Assembly: GCA_964400725.1 (NCBI GenBank)
Contig: CAYNVS010000030.1
Location: 1-40,392 of the forward strand
From: CAYNVS01 sp964400725
Lineage (GTDB): Bacteria; Myxococcota_A; SURF-8; CAYNVS01
DNA: 40,392 nt
Direction: 5' to 3'
Part shown: one piece after another, positions 7,888 to 17,475 of the stretch
Numbering within the stretch: the stretch's first letter is position 1
Layout: each line of letters opens with the position of its first letter
Notes under the pieces: generated by a model
The model's database searches: none
Told to the model about the DNA's origin: nothing
The model's input: only the letters and a program-made list of their open reading frames with translations
Translations under genes and position numbers: made by a program

Positions 7888-8210
7888 TCACAACTCCGCA
7901 AATTAAATAAAAAGTTTAAAACGTTAAATTAAAAAAACCGTCAAGGTTCCGCGTTTGCGACTTTGAAGAAATTAGAGGAAAATCGGCAGCGGACTAACTG
8001 ACAAATATATTTTTAATACGCCTTTTGCGTTTTGTCAATAAGCAATTTAAAAAATCGGTCTCAATTTGATACGGGAGAAATAATATAATTGCGCGATTTT
8101 TTCCGATATGCGATAATTGCGTTGCATAAAGGCGCCGCGTTTTTAAATCGGTTGTTTACATTTACAAGCGTTTGGCGCCTAATAAAACATATATGGACGA
8201 AGGGTAGGGA
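7888..8210. other. divergent intergenic region (323 bp)
   Basis: This AT-rich stretch separates the minus-strand small basic gene from the plus-strand kinase gene. On the minus strand TTGACA (8033-8038) and TAAAAA (8010-8015), 17 bp apart, form a promoter for the small gene. For the kinase I see only a GGGTAGGGA ribosome-binding stretch before its ATG and no convincing -35/-10 pair. No RNA gene or longer repeat is evident. Confidence 0.6.
8010..8038 (-). promoter_or_regulatory. promoter of the small basic-protein gene
   Basis: On the minus strand TTGACA (8033-8038), a 17-bp spacer and TAAAAA (8010-8015). This predicts an untranslated leader of about 115 nt. A second, weaker candidate (TTGACG with a TTTTAA box) lies closer to the gene. 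Confidence 0.45.
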
Positions 8211-11200
8211 ATGGAAGACGAACTCAAAAAAAGCCCGGTCCAAGAGCGCGAGACGAAAGAGGTTGGACTTGCGCTCGCTCCTGAAAGCTCGGAGCCGGAA
8301 AGGCCGAGACTGGCCTCTCAATACGTTAAAAAAGGGATCGAACTGCTTAGAAGAACCTCGAATTTTACGAAAATCGGCTATTGGAACTGGAATCCATCAA
8401 GCGGAGAAATGACTTGGACGGATGAAGTTTATCGGATTTTTGGAAAAAATCCGAAAACGTTCAAACCGACGCTTGAAGAAAATATGAAACTTGTGCGCCC
8501 CGAAGACCGAGCCGCTTTGGAAGAAGCGGTTATGAGCGCGATTAAAAACAGAACGCAATACGATCACGAATACAGGCTTACGCGCGAAGACGGAAGCGAA
8601 ATCTGGTGCCACGGTCTCGGCGAGGCCGAATACGACGACGATGGAAACGTCGTTTCAATGCACGGAATTATACAGGACGTTACCCAGAGAAAAGAATCGG
8701 AAAGGGCTTTGCGCGAAAGCGAGGAAAAATATAGAATTTTATTAGAGAATTCGCCGGATCCCATCTTTTCGTTCAAACCGGACGGAACGTACATTTACGT
8801 AAACGAGGCGTTTGCGGACGGAGTAGGGAAGAGCGTATGCGAAATAATCGGCAAAAAAATATGGGACGTCTTTCCTAAAGACGAGGCGGATAAGCGTTTT
8901 GCGGCTCTCAGCGGCGTTTTTAAAGACGGCGTACAGAAGGCAATCGAAGTGCGCGTTCCTCGTCCCGACGGCGACAGATACTACGTAACCACAATTACTC
9001 CGATAAAAAACGGCGACGAAATAATCTCGGCGATTTGTTCCAGCAAAGAGATAACCGAGCGCAAGCTCGCGGAGTTTGCTCTAAAGGAGAGCGAGGAGCG
9101 CGTAAGCCGCAAACTTAAAGCATTGACGGAGCCGGAAGGCGATTTGGGAGAGCTGAAGCTCGCGGACGTTCTGGACGCCGACTCGTTGAAATTGATGATG
9201 GAAGAGTTTTACGCTTTGACCAACATTGGCAGCGCGATTATAGACAATGATGGAAAAGTTTTAGTTGCGGTTGGGTGGCAGGAAATTTGCATGAAATTTC
9301 ACCGCGTCAACCCGCAGTCGAACGCAAACTGCATTGCGAGCGATACAATCCTTTCGCTCGGCGCGGAGCCGGGACGTTTCGCTTCCTACAAGTGCAAAAA
9401 TAATATGCGGGATATGGCCACTCCCATAATGCTTGGCGGCAAACGGGCGGGCAATTTATTCTTCGGGCAGTTCTTTTACGACGACGACGTTGTGGACGAA
9501 GATATATTTAGGGAACAGGCAAAAATGTACGGCTTCGACGAGGCGGAATATATGGCCGCGCTCGCAAAAGTTCCCAGATGGAACAAGGAATATTTGGATA
9601 AGGCGATGAGTTTTTACGCCAAACTCGCAGAAGTAATATCAAGTTTAAGCTACAACGCGATAAGGCTGGCAAGGGCGCTGGCCGAGAAAGATACGCTTTT
9701 CGAGAGTTTGAAAGAGAGCGAAGCGAGATTCATGCAAATCTGCATGGACGCGCCCAATCCGCTCGTTATCGTGGCGGAAGACGGCGAGATACTTCTTTTA
9801 AACAAGGTATGGGAGGAGATAACCGGTTATTCCAACGCGGAAATTCCCAACATCGACCGATGGACGGAACTGGCTTACGGCGAAAGAAAAGACGCGGTTA
9901 AAGAGGGAATCGAGAAACTTTTTCAAGCCGCCGGGCGCGTCGAAGAAGGAGAGTTTACGATTAGAACGAAAAGCGGAGAACGGCGCGTATGGGACTTTTC
10001 CACCGCTCCGCTGGGCGCGGCCAAAGACGGAAGAAAGACGATTATAAGCCAGGCGAAAGACGTTACCGACAAGAAAAAAACCGAGAACGAATTGAAAAAG
10101 TCGGAAGAGCTTTTCTTCAAGGCGTTCGAGGGGAACCCAAGCTTTCTGACCATCAGCTCCGCCGCGACGGGTAAATTTATCGCGGTCAACGCCGCGTTGG
10201 AGAATCTGACAGGCTATTCCAAAGAAGAATTAATTGGAAAGTCGGCGGCGGAAATTAACTTGTGGACAGACGAGAGCCTTTTAAGCCAACTGCGCCGTCA
10301 GACCATAGAAACGGGCTCCTACAGCAATAAAGAAATAAAAATAAGAACCAAGTCGGGCTCGGTTAAAACAGGCGTCGCTTCCGCGCAGTTGATAGATTTC
10401 GGCGGCGAGAAGTGCATACTTACTTCAGGCCTTGATTTAACCGATAAAAAGCGCATTGAGGAGGCGTTGAGGGAAAGCGAGGCGCTTTACCGCGCCGTCT
10501 CCGAACATTCAAACAACGCAATCTGCATCGTTGACGAGAACGCGCGCATTACTTGGGTTAATCCGCAAATGAGCGTCGTAAGCGGTTATCCGGCGGCTCG
10601 TTTAGCTCAGTCCGAATCGTTCGTAGAGTTTTTAGCTCCGGAGTCCGTCGAGTTCGTAGTCGGCAACTTTATGAAGTTCGTCGCCGGCGAGCCTTACGAG
10701 AAGTCTTACAAGTTTTATTTTATCCGATCCGACGGAAGCAAGAGGCTGCTGCAAAAGTATATGACCGATTACGTCGATCGCAACGGCGCGCGCAATCTTA
10801 TTATAAGCATGACCGATATTACCGAAGCGGAAGCCGCGGAAAAGTTTCTTAAAGAGTCGGAGAGAAAGTTTGCCGCGCTTTTTAAGGCAAGCCCTTTGGC
10901 GGTAATTCTTACCCGCGCTTCCGACAACGTTTTTTTGGAGGCGAACGAGGCGTTCAAACGGACGCTCGGCTACTCAAGCGAAGAATTAACGGGAAAGACA
11001 TACAATCTTTTCGGCCTCTTTAAAGACGAATCGTTCAAAAATAAACTAATCGACGAGTTTATGAAAAAGGGTAGAGTAGAGGATGCGGAAGGAGAGCTTA
11101 TTGCAAAATCCGGCGAGACGATCGACTGCCTCGTTTCAGTGGAACCTGCGACGTTTAACGGCGAACTATACTACATTTCAACAATAACGGACATTACCGC

Positions 11201-12320
11201 CCGCAAAAATGCGGAGCTGGCTTTGCGCGAAAGCGAGGAGCATTTCCGCGCCATTTTCGAGGGCAACTCGGCCGCGATTTCCATTATGGATTTCGACGGA
11301 ACCATTACCATGGTAAACGACGCTTACCTTGCGGTCAGCGGCTATTCCCGCGATGAAGTAATAGGTATGAACTGGCGGGCACAGATTCCGCCCGATGATT
11401 TAAAACGGTTAGAGGATTACAATTTGGCAAGGTTGTCGGGCGACCCTAAAGCGCCGGAGAAATACGAATTCAAGTTTTATCGCCGCGACGGCGGCGTAAG
11501 GCACGCGCAGATGACTGTTTCGATGATACCGCTGCGGCGCAAAATCGTTGCGTCGTTCATCGACATAACCGAGCGGAAAAGGGCGGAAGAGGAGAGAGCG
11601 TCGATGGAGGCTCAGCTTCGCCATCATCAAAAATTGGAAGCCATCGGCACGCTCGCAAGCGGCGTCGCGCACGAAATAAACAACCCGCTGAATATTATTA
11701 TGAATTATACTCAGCTTATACAAGACGAACTTCCCGCCGGTTCCGCTTCGCATCAATGGGCCGCGAATATTATATCTGAAAGCTCCCGCGTGGCGAACAT
11801 CGTTAAAAATCTTCTCGCCTTTTCGCGTCAGGAAAAATTGGAAAAATCTTATTGTTCCATATCCGCAATCGTGAACGACACTCTTTCGCTTATTGCGGCG
11901 ATGGCGAGGAAGGAACAAATAAAAATAGTCGTGGATATTCCCGACAACCTGCCCGGCATTATTTGTCATCCGCAGCAAATACAACAGGTATTGTTAAACT
12001 TATTAACCAACGCGCGGGATTCGCTTAACCAAAAGTATCCCGATTTCCACGAGGATAAGACGCTTAGAATAACCGGCTCGCTTATTAATAAAGACGGACG
12101 ACCTTTTATTAGAACCGTCGTTGAGGACAGAGGTCTGGGCGTGCCGGAAAAAATTAAGAGCCGTCTTTTCGATCCGTTTTTTACGACCAAGCCGCGGGAC
12201 AAGGGGACTGGACTTGGGTTGTCGATAAGCCACGGCATAATCTCGGAGCACGGCGGCAGCCTGTCGTTCGAGAGCGAGGAAGGGAAGTATTCCAAGTTTT
12301 ATTTTGATTTGCCGGTATAA
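8211..12320 (+). CDS. multi-PAS / PocR sensor histidine kinase
   Basis: A soluble 1369-residue kinase. Domains in order: PAS (about 50-165), PAS (170-290), a PocR ligand-binding domain (about 310-490, with EFYALTNIGSAIIDNDGKVL and a Cys-containing FHRVNPQSNANC segment), then five more PAS domains (about 505-630, 635-755, 760-880, 885-1000 and 1005-1125). HisKA follows with phospho-acceptor His1154 in SGVAHEINNP, then HATPase_c with N-box LLNLLTNARDS, G1 DRGLGVP, F-box FFTTKP and G2 GTGLGLSI. Linkers repeat LRESE-type motifs typical of PAS tandems. No membrane span or receiver domain is present, so sensing is cytoplasmic and the response-regulator partner lies elsewhere. PocR domains are thought to bind small hydrocarbon derivatives; the ligand here is unknown. 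A hairpin follows directly. Confidence 0.92.
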   Translation: MEDELKKSPVQERETKEVGLALAPESSEPERPRLASQYVKKGIELLRRTSNFTKIGYWNWNPSSGEMTWTDEVYRIFGKNPKTFKPTLEENMKLVRPEDRAALEEAVMSAIKNRTQYDHEYRLTREDGSEIWCHGLGEAEYDDDGNVVSMHGIIQDVTQRKESERALRESEEKYRILLENSPDPIFSFKPDGTYIYVNEAFADGVGKSVCEIIGKKIWDVFPKDEADKRFAALSGVFKDGVQKAIEVRVPRPDGDRYYVTTITPIKNGDEIISAICSSKEITERKLAEFALKESEERVSRKLKALTEPEGDLGELKLADVLDADSLKLMMEEFYALTNIGSAIIDNDGKVLVAVGWQEICMKFHRVNPQSNANCIASDTILSLGAEPGRFASYKCKNNMRDMATPIMLGGKRAGNLFFGQFFYDDDVVDEDIFREQAKMYGFDEAEYMAALAKVPRWNKEYLDKAMSFYAKLAEVISSLSYNAIRLARALAEKDTLFESLKESEARFMQICMDAPNPLVIVAEDGEILLLNKVWEEITGYSNAEIPNIDRWTELAYGERKDAVKEGIEKLFQAAGRVEEGEFTIRTKSGERRVWDFSTAPLGAAKDGRKTIISQAKDVTDKKKTENELKKSEELFFKAFEGNPSFLTISSAATGKFIAVNAALENLTGYSKEELIGKSAAEINLWTDESLLSQLRRQTIETGSYSNKEIKIRTKSGSVKTGVASAQLIDFGGEKCILTSGLDLTDKKRIEEALRESEALYRAVSEHSNNAICIVDENARITWVNPQMSVVSGYPAARLAQSESFVEFLAPESVEFVVGNFMKFVAGEPYEKSYKFYFIRSDGSKRLLQKYMTDYVDRNGARNLIISMTDITEAEAAEKFLKESERKFAALFKASPLAVILTRASDNVFLEANEAFKRTLGYSSEELTGKTYNLFGLFKDESFKNKLIDEFMKKGRVEDAEGELIAKSGETIDCLVSVEPATFNGELYYISTITDITARKNAELALRESEEHFRAIFEGNSAAISIMDFDGTITMVNDAYLAVSGYSRDEVIGMNWRAQIPPDDLKRLEDYNLARLSGDPKAPEKYEFKFYRRDGGVRHAQMTVSMIPLRRKIVASFIDITERKRAEEERASMEAQLRHHQKLEAIGTLASGVAHEINNPLNIIMNYTQLIQDELPAGSASHQWAANIISESSRVANIVKNLLAFSRQEKLEKSYCSISAIVNDTLSLIAAMARKEQIKIVVDIPDNLPGIICHPQQIQQVLLNLLTNARDSLNQKYPDFHEDKTLRITGSLINKDGRPFIRTVVEDRGLGVPEKIKSRLFDPFFTTKPRDKGTGLGLSISHGIISEHGGSLSFESEEGKYSKFYFDLPV

Positions 12321-12321
12321 G

Positions 12322-12341
12322 AAAACGCCGTCGGCGTTTTT
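12322..12341 (+). terminator. terminator-like hairpin after the kinase gene
   Basis: AAAACGC (12322-12328) and GCGTTTT (12334-12340) pair around a 5-nt loop directly after the stop codon. The T run is mostly inside the stem, so termination may be moderate. The A-rich left arm could also serve the convergent minus-strand lipoprotein gene. Confidence 0.55.
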
Positions 12342-12462
12342 ATGGCTCCGGCCACTTCCCGCTTTCGCTCAATCCTAAAAAAGACGCCCGGCGCGGCGAG
12401 GACTCAAATCCGCCGATGGCGCCGGCGCTTCTCGAACGAGAGGGCGTCCGCGCGAACGGCTC

Positions 12463-14316
12463 CTATTTGTAGTCGAAAACGCATACGCCGTTTTTTATGC
12501 GTCCTTCGTAACAGGCGGCGACGGAACGATGCAGTTTCATATCGAGATAAACGGCCATGTGCCTGTCAACCGTATTGACTTTATAGTCGATTTGTTTAAT
12601 CAAACGCGTCGCTTTCTGCTGCGAAGCGCCGGCGTATGAATAATTGCCGGAAGCGGGACAGGAAAGTTCCTTCATTCCTTCTACCGCATGATCTTTCTCA
12701 AGCGCAAGGTCGCAGCCGAATGAAAGCGCCTGATAATCGGTTGCGGGACCGTTCATAACCGGGTCTCCGACGGAAGCGAATACCAGTACGTCTTTAGGCG
12801 CGCCGGTTCCGGAGACGGACGGCCATGCGTGGTTAATCGGATCGCCCGCGTCCATGAGCGTTTCAAGCAGGTTCATAATGGTCATAACCTCTACATGCGG
12901 CCTGTCCATAATAAGGCCGAGCAGGGGAACGCTGAACAACCCTTCTGTGAGCATCGTTTGGTAGGGGGCGCCGCCCGCCAGCAAGCTGGTTCCTAGCATA
13001 GCAAGGTTTGCGCCGGACGAAATTGTGCCCGACAGCGATCCCATCGAATGACCTATGAAGAAAACTTTATCCGGATCGAGCGTTTTATCGAGGCCGTTAA
13101 GACCTTTAAGAGCTTTGTTTATTTCCGAAATTCCCGTTTGAACCGCGAGATGATCCGCGGCGACCTGCCTGAAGTTGTCGCGGCTTTTGAGCGGCGCGTT
13201 GAAGTCGGCCATAGCGGCGTCCCCTTTGGGGCCGGTCGCGTTCTCGCGGCTGCCGTGGTAAAGCAAGTCGATTCCCATAACCGCAAATCCGAGGTCGGCG
13301 TACGGTTTGGCGATATAAAGGACGTCTTTAGGGTTGCGGCTTCCGCCGTGCTGGAACATTACGACCGGATACGGCGCGGTTCCGGCTTTGGGAAGAGCGA
13401 TTACGAAGCCGGGACTTGTCTCTCCTTGCTTAATCGGCAAACCGGAAGTTTTATCTTGAACCAGAACGCCGTCGGCGTCTTGATAAAGCGGAGTCGTAAA
13501 CAATCCGTCGTAGGCTTTCTCCTGAAGGGAGGCTTTTGTCGCTTCGTCCGGCAGATAGTCGTTTGCGAAATCGGTTACGAGCTTCTCGTTAATCGTCTTG
13601 ACAGTCAAAACCGGAGCCTTGATTAGCTCGCCGTAGAGCGATGGAATTCCCAGCGACAGCCTGCTGACGACGGTCGGCAGGGCGAACGTCAAGCCGTTTC
13701 CAAACCCTTTGCGCGTCAACTCGTTGGCCGCGGTTACATAGTCGGGATGAGCAGTTCCGGCGGCTCCGCAGGCCGGAATAATTGGAGCTCCCGCCGCGAA
13801 ACCCTCGTAAAGCGCCAAAACGTATTTCTCGCCTTTTTGCGGAATCGGCAGCGGCAGCGTTGCGCTTACGGCGACGACGTTTACGTCGGTCGAGACTTCG
13901 GCCTTAAACTTAACGCCGGTCAGCTCTTTTACTTCTCCGTTGAAAGAAGAGAAAAGTTTGACTTTTGATGCGTCGAGCGCGGTCGGTCTGCCGTCCGCGG
14001 CTATAAACCAAGCGGCCATGCGAGGAAACCCGTCGAGCTTTTTAAGCGCGGCAATCCACGGGTCTTTGTTTCCGATGTAGGCGGCGGCTGCGTCGTCGGC
14101 GGGCGGCTCAAGTCTATAACCGGTAAGCGTGTCCGCCTCGACGAGCCAGTTAGGCGTCGGGTACTGCGGGACGTCGGTTACTGCCGCGCATTTCGAGTAT
14201 TGGAAATCGGGCGTCTTGCCGACGGGATCGGAGCCGCATCCGGCCAAAACGGCCGCCGCTAACGAAACAAATGCCGCCGCGTTTTTTATTAGCGTCGAAG
14301 AAAGTAAAAATCGCAT
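12463..14316 (-). CDS. lipase-like alpha/beta hydrolase lipoprotein
   Basis: A 617-residue lipoprotein. A signal peptide ends in the lipobox LAGC (Cys27), so the protein is lipid-anchored, probably at the outer membrane. The first 250 residues or so resemble the N-terminal domain of surface lipases of the bacterial virulence-factor-lipase (VolA-like) type. The catalytic part carries an oxyanion-loop HGG near 323-325, a GIDLLYHG turn near 348-355, and the nucleophile elbow GHSMGS with Ser424. Likely a carboxylesterase or lipase acting on extracellular lipid or ester substrates. The acid and His residues cannot be assigned with certainty. GGAGG sits about 7 nt before the ATG. The gene is alone, converging with the kinase and divergent from the deacetylase-like gene. 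Confidence 0.82.
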   Translation of the reverse strand: MRFLLSSTLIKNAAAFVSLAAAVLAGCGSDPVGKTPDFQYSKCAAVTDVPQYPTPNWLVEADTLTGYRLEPPADDAAAAYIGNKDPWIAALKKLDGFPRMAAWFIAADGRPTALDASKVKLFSSFNGEVKELTGVKFKAEVSTDVNVVAVSATLPLPIPQKGEKYVLALYEGFAAGAPIIPACGAAGTAHPDYVTAANELTRKGFGNGLTFALPTVVSRLSLGIPSLYGELIKAPVLTVKTINEKLVTDFANDYLPDEATKASLQEKAYDGLFTTPLYQDADGVLVQDKTSGLPIKQGETSPGFVIALPKAGTAPYPVVMFQHGGSRNPKDVLYIAKPYADLGFAVMGIDLLYHGSRENATGPKGDAAMADFNAPLKSRDNFRQVAADHLAVQTGISEINKALKGLNGLDKTLDPDKVFFIGHSMGSLSGTISSGANLAMLGTSLLAGGAPYQTMLTEGLFSVPLLGLIMDRPHVEVMTIMNLLETLMDAGDPINHAWPSVSGTGAPKDVLVFASVGDPVMNGPATDYQALSFGCDLALEKDHAVEGMKELSCPASGNYSYAGASQQKATRLIKQIDYKVNTVDRHMAVYLDMKLHRSVAACYEGRIKNGVCVFDYK

Positions 14317-14574
14317 GTTTTCCTCCGAAAAAATTTTTAAACTACAATCTGCAATCCAAACTATACATTATAGTCCGATTGCGCGTCAATCTCGGCGCAA
14401 TAAAAAATGATACGGCGCGTCATTTCGCCGCTTCCGCATATCCGCAGCCCGATTGGATTTGGCAAAGGTTTCGCCTTGACCTCGCCCGCAGCCCATACGC
14501 CCGGACGAGCCTCTCTCCGCAAACGGACGTCCGTCGGCATATAGAATCGACAAATCAATCTTTTTCCAAGTTTA

Positions 14575-14597
14575 CATTTTGCGTTTTAAGCAAAATG
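14575..14597. repeat. perfect palindrome overlapping a -35 box, candidate operator
   Basis: CATTTTGC (14575-14582) and GCAAAATG (14590-14597) form an 8-bp perfect inverted repeat with a 7-nt spacer. It covers the -35 element and most of the promoter spacer upstream of the deacetylase-like gene, where a repressor dimer would block RNA polymerase. Confidence 0.5.
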
Positions 14598-14606
14598 TAT
14601 TATATT
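14579..14606 (+). promoter_or_regulatory. promoter of the deacetylase-like gene
   Basis: TTGCGT (14579-14584), a 16-bp spacer and TATATT (14601-14606). This gives a leader of about 120 nt to the start codon. It overlaps the palindrome at 14575-14597. Confidence 0.5.
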
Positions 14607-14736
14607 TCTTACAAGCGGTTATTCATTTGTTTTTGGCGGTTTGGCGGAGGTCTGTTTTACGCCGCCCCATCTTGATTGCTTTAGCGGTTTGTTCGTCCCG
14701 CCTCGCCAAGAGGCCTGACAACCTTGGAGTATGAAC

Positions 14737-15807
14737 ATGTTCAAAACAGCCTTTCTTTCCGACGCCGTTTATTTGAAGCACAACGAGGACGACCCTTGGC
14801 ATCCCGAAAACGCGGGCAGAATTTCAAGCATCGACAAACTTTTTAAAGCGACGCGGTGGGCGGACGACGACGCCCCGGTTCTCTATTCCCCCCGCAGCGC
14901 GACCGAAGAGGAAATTACTCTCAATCACACGCAGTCGCACTTGGAGCGCGTTAAGGCGACCAAAGACAGGCAGCACGCCATGCTGGACCCCGACACTTCC
15001 ACGTCGAGCGGCTCCTACGAGGCCGCGCTCAAAGCCGCCGGGGCGCTTCTTACCCTCGCGGACGCGGTTATGCGCGGCGAAATCGACAACGCCTTCGCGG
15101 CGGTGCGCCCCCCCGGACATCACGCCACGGCGACCCGCAGCATGGGCTTCTGCCTGTTCAACAACGTCGCGATTTTGGCGAATTATCTCAAAAAAAAGTA
15201 TTATCTGCGCCGCGTCGCAATAATCGACTTCGACGTTCATCACGGCAACGGAACGCAGGAATCTTTTTACGCCGATCCATCGACGCTTTATATATCCAAT
15301 CACCGTTATCCCTTTTACCCCGGCACAGGCTTTTTCACCGAAACCGGAAGCGGTCTTGGAGAAGGATATACAATCAATATGGCCATGCCGGCCTTTCTTG
15401 GAGATCCGGAACACGTTCATCTGTACCGCCGGTTCATTTCTCCGGTTCTAGAGTCGTATAAGCCTGAGTTTATTATAATATCCGCCGGTTACGACGCGCA
15501 TATAGAAGACCCGCTTGGCGGTATGAGAATGACGGAAGACGGTTATGCGGCCATAGTCGGGCTTATCGCCGACGCGGTTCGCAATTGCTGCGGCCACGGT
15601 AAAATTATCGCCGCCTTGGAGGGAGGATACGACCACGACGCTCTCGCAAGAAGCGTAATAACGACAATAAAAGTGTTAAAAGGAGAGTTCGATTACAAAG
15701 AAGCCCTCAATAAAATAATAGCTAAACCGCTCAATCCGGCAATCGCCGAATCGGAAGAAAAAATTAAACAAAATTTAAATCGTTATACGCACTGGCCGAG
15801 ATTTTAA
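14737..15807 (+). CDS. histone deacetylase / acetoin-utilisation family hydrolase
   Basis: A zinc amidohydrolase of the arginase/deacetylase fold, about 356 residues, cytoplasmic. Seen: RPPGHHA with the paired catalytic histidines, DFDVHHGNGT with zinc ligands Asp and His, SAGYDAHIEDPLGG with the third ligand Asp, and LEGGYD near the C-terminus carrying the transition-state Tyr. Bacterial members deacetylate polyamines (acetylpolyamine amidohydrolases), acetyl-lysine or other acylamides. The LEGGYD form is closer to class II-like proteins than to AcuC, but the substrate cannot be named. An ATG at 14731 is in frame, but GGAG at 14726-14729 is only 1 nt from it and 7 nt from the ATG at 14737, so the latter is preferred. 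Own promoter at 14579-14606. Confidence 0.9.
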   Translation: MFKTAFLSDAVYLKHNEDDPWHPENAGRISSIDKLFKATRWADDDAPVLYSPRSATEEEITLNHTQSHLERVKATKDRQHAMLDPDTSTSSGSYEAALKAAGALLTLADAVMRGEIDNAFAAVRPPGHHATATRSMGFCLFNNVAILANYLKKKYYLRRVAIIDFDVHHGNGTQESFYADPSTLYISNHRYPFYPGTGFFTETGSGLGEGYTINMAMPAFLGDPEHVHLYRRFISPVLESYKPEFIIISAGYDAHIEDPLGGMRMTEDGYAAIVGLIADAVRNCCGHGKIIAALEGGYDHDALARSVITTIKVLKGEFDYKEALNKIIAKPLNPAIAESEEKIKQNLNRYTHWPRF

Positions 15808-15882
15808 TTTCGGTCGTCGTTGTTTTAAGCGAAAATATACGGGGATACCTTTGTATAGACGGCGAAAGAGCGTTCATTTTTG

Positions 15883-15910
15883 TTGCAATGTTTTGCGCTT
15901 GCTTTAATAT
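15883..15910 (+). promoter_or_regulatory. promoter of the SpoVR-M23 pair
   Basis: TTGCAA (15883-15888), a 16-bp spacer and TAATAT (15905-15910), about 30 bp before the SpoVR start codon. An alternative TATAAA lies just downstream near 15914. Confidence 0.45.
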
Positions 15911-15941
15911 CTTATAAAGCGAACGATAACAAGAGGTGAAA

Positions 15942-17465
15942 ATGCCTATATCCGCCGAGCTTAAAGCAATACAGGAAGCCATTGAAGAGAAGGCGAGGGC
16001 CTTCGGTCTCGACTTCTACCAAATCTTCTACGAAATGCTATCTCCCAGAGAAATAAACGAGATGGCGGCGTTTACCGGCTTTCCGCAGCGCTATCCGCAC
16101 TGGCGCTTCGGCATGAGCTTTGACCAGCTCGAAAAAGGATACGCCTACGGCGGCCAGCGCATTTACGAAATGGTGATAAACAACGACCCCTGTTACGCCT
16201 ATTTGATGAGCACAAACAGCACGACCATTCAAAAGATGGTTATGGCGCACGTATGCGCGCATTGCGATTTCTTTAAAAACAACAGGTATTTCTCGGCCAC
16301 AAACCGAAAAATGATAGACGAAATGGCCAATCATTCGGCGCGCGTGCGCCGCTACATCGACCGTTACGGCGAAGACGAGGTGGAGAGTTTCCTTGATAAG
16401 GCTTTGTCGCTTGAAAACCTGATAGACATTAACCTTATATTTTACGGCGAGGAAAAGCTGGACAAACTGGTAAAGAACGGAGGCGCGGAAGCCGAGAACT
16501 CCCAGCCGGAAGCGCCTCGCAAATTCGACGTTCCGTCGTACATGGACAAATTCGTCAACCCGCCCGAGGCTCTCGCCGCCGAGGCGAAGCGGCGCAAAGA
16601 GGCCGCCGCTTTGCAGAAGAAGCGTTTCCCGCACGTTCCGGTGCGCGACGTCCTTTGGTTTCTCATTCAGTTTTCTCCCGCGGATAACTGGAAAAAAGAT
16701 ATTCTTTCCATTGTTCGAGAAGAGGCGTACTACTTCGCGCCGCAAGGAATGACGAAAATACTCAACGAAGGCTGGGCTGCGTTCTGGCATGCCAAGCTGT
16801 GCACGTCCGGCGCGCTGAACGACTCCGAAATCGTCGAATTTGCGGATAAAAACGCCGACGTTCTGGCTGCTTCGCCGACTTCAATAAATCCTTACAGGCT
16901 TGGATTGCAGCTTCTTCGGGACGTAGAAGAGCGTTGGAACAAAGGACGGCACGGTCGTAAGTTCGACGAAATCGAAGATATGACCGCCCGCCGCGAATAC
17001 GACGCGAAAGAGATGAAAGGTCTTGAAAAAATCTTTGAAATCCGCAAAACGCATAACGACGTTAGTTTCATCGACGAATATATGACCAAAGAATTTGTGG
17101 AAAAAGTTCTTCTTTACAATTATCGTCTCGACCGATCCAAAGGAGAATACGTAATTTCGAGCAGAGATTATAAAGAAATAAAAGACAAGATACTCGGCGG
17201 GCTGACGAATATGGGTCAGCCTGTTATCTACGTCATAGACGGCAATTTTGAAAACAAAGGGGAACTGCTTCTTCTTCACGATCATCAGGGAACCGATCTG
17301 CACGTTCAGCACGCAAGGGCGACTTTGGCCAATCTGTTCGACGTATGGACCCGGCCGGTAAGCATTGCGACGTTGATAAACGAGCGCGGAACGCTTATGA
17401 AGTTCGACGGAAAAAGCCATTCCACGCGGGAAGCCGACTATAAAAATTTCAAATTCAAATCTTGA
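15942..17465 (+). CDS. SpoVR family protein
   Basis: A 507-residue cytoplasmic protein matching the SpoVR/YcgB family in length and in its motifs: YEMLSPREINEMAAFTGFP (about residues 28-46), the YPHWRFG segment, and MAHVCAHCDFFKNN. SpoVR is needed for spore cortex formation in Bacillus. Its homologues in non-sporulating Gram-negatives usually sit in a yeaG(prkA)-yeaH-ycgB operon. Neither partner is here. Instead an M23 endopeptidase gene starts 10 bp downstream, consistent with a cell-wall-linked role; the biochemical activity of the family is not established. The start at 15942 is preferred over the in-frame GTG at 15936, because AAGAGG lies about 5 nt before the ATG and overlaps the GTG. 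Confidence 0.92.
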   Translation: MPISAELKAIQEAIEEKARAFGLDFYQIFYEMLSPREINEMAAFTGFPQRYPHWRFGMSFDQLEKGYAYGGQRIYEMVINNDPCYAYLMSTNSTTIQKMVMAHVCAHCDFFKNNRYFSATNRKMIDEMANHSARVRRYIDRYGEDEVESFLDKALSLENLIDINLIFYGEEKLDKLVKNGGAEAENSQPEAPRKFDVPSYMDKFVNPPEALAAEAKRRKEAAALQKKRFPHVPVRDVLWFLIQFSPADNWKKDILSIVREEAYYFAPQGMTKILNEGWAAFWHAKLCTSGALNDSEIVEFADKNADVLAASPTSINPYRLGLQLLRDVEERWNKGRHGRKFDEIEDMTARREYDAKEMKGLEKIFEIRKTHNDVSFIDEYMTKEFVEKVLLYNYRLDRSKGEYVISSRDYKEIKDKILGGLTNMGQPVIYVIDGNFENKGELLLLHDHQGTDLHVQHARATLANLFDVWTRPVSIATLINERGTLMKFDGKSHSTREADYKNFKFKS

Positions 17466-17475
17466 GCCGCAGCAA

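Larger units (their letters stand above)
14317..14736. other. divergent intergenic region (420 bp)
   Basis: This separates the lipase-like lipoprotein (minus) from the deacetylase-like gene (plus). It holds the lipoprotein ribosome binding site at its left edge, a plus-strand promoter at 14579-14606 with an overlapping perfect palindrome (14575-14597), and GGAG at 14726-14729 before the plus-strand gene. The GC-richer middle (about 14400-14540) shows no convincing coding frame or RNA. Confidence 0.6.
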
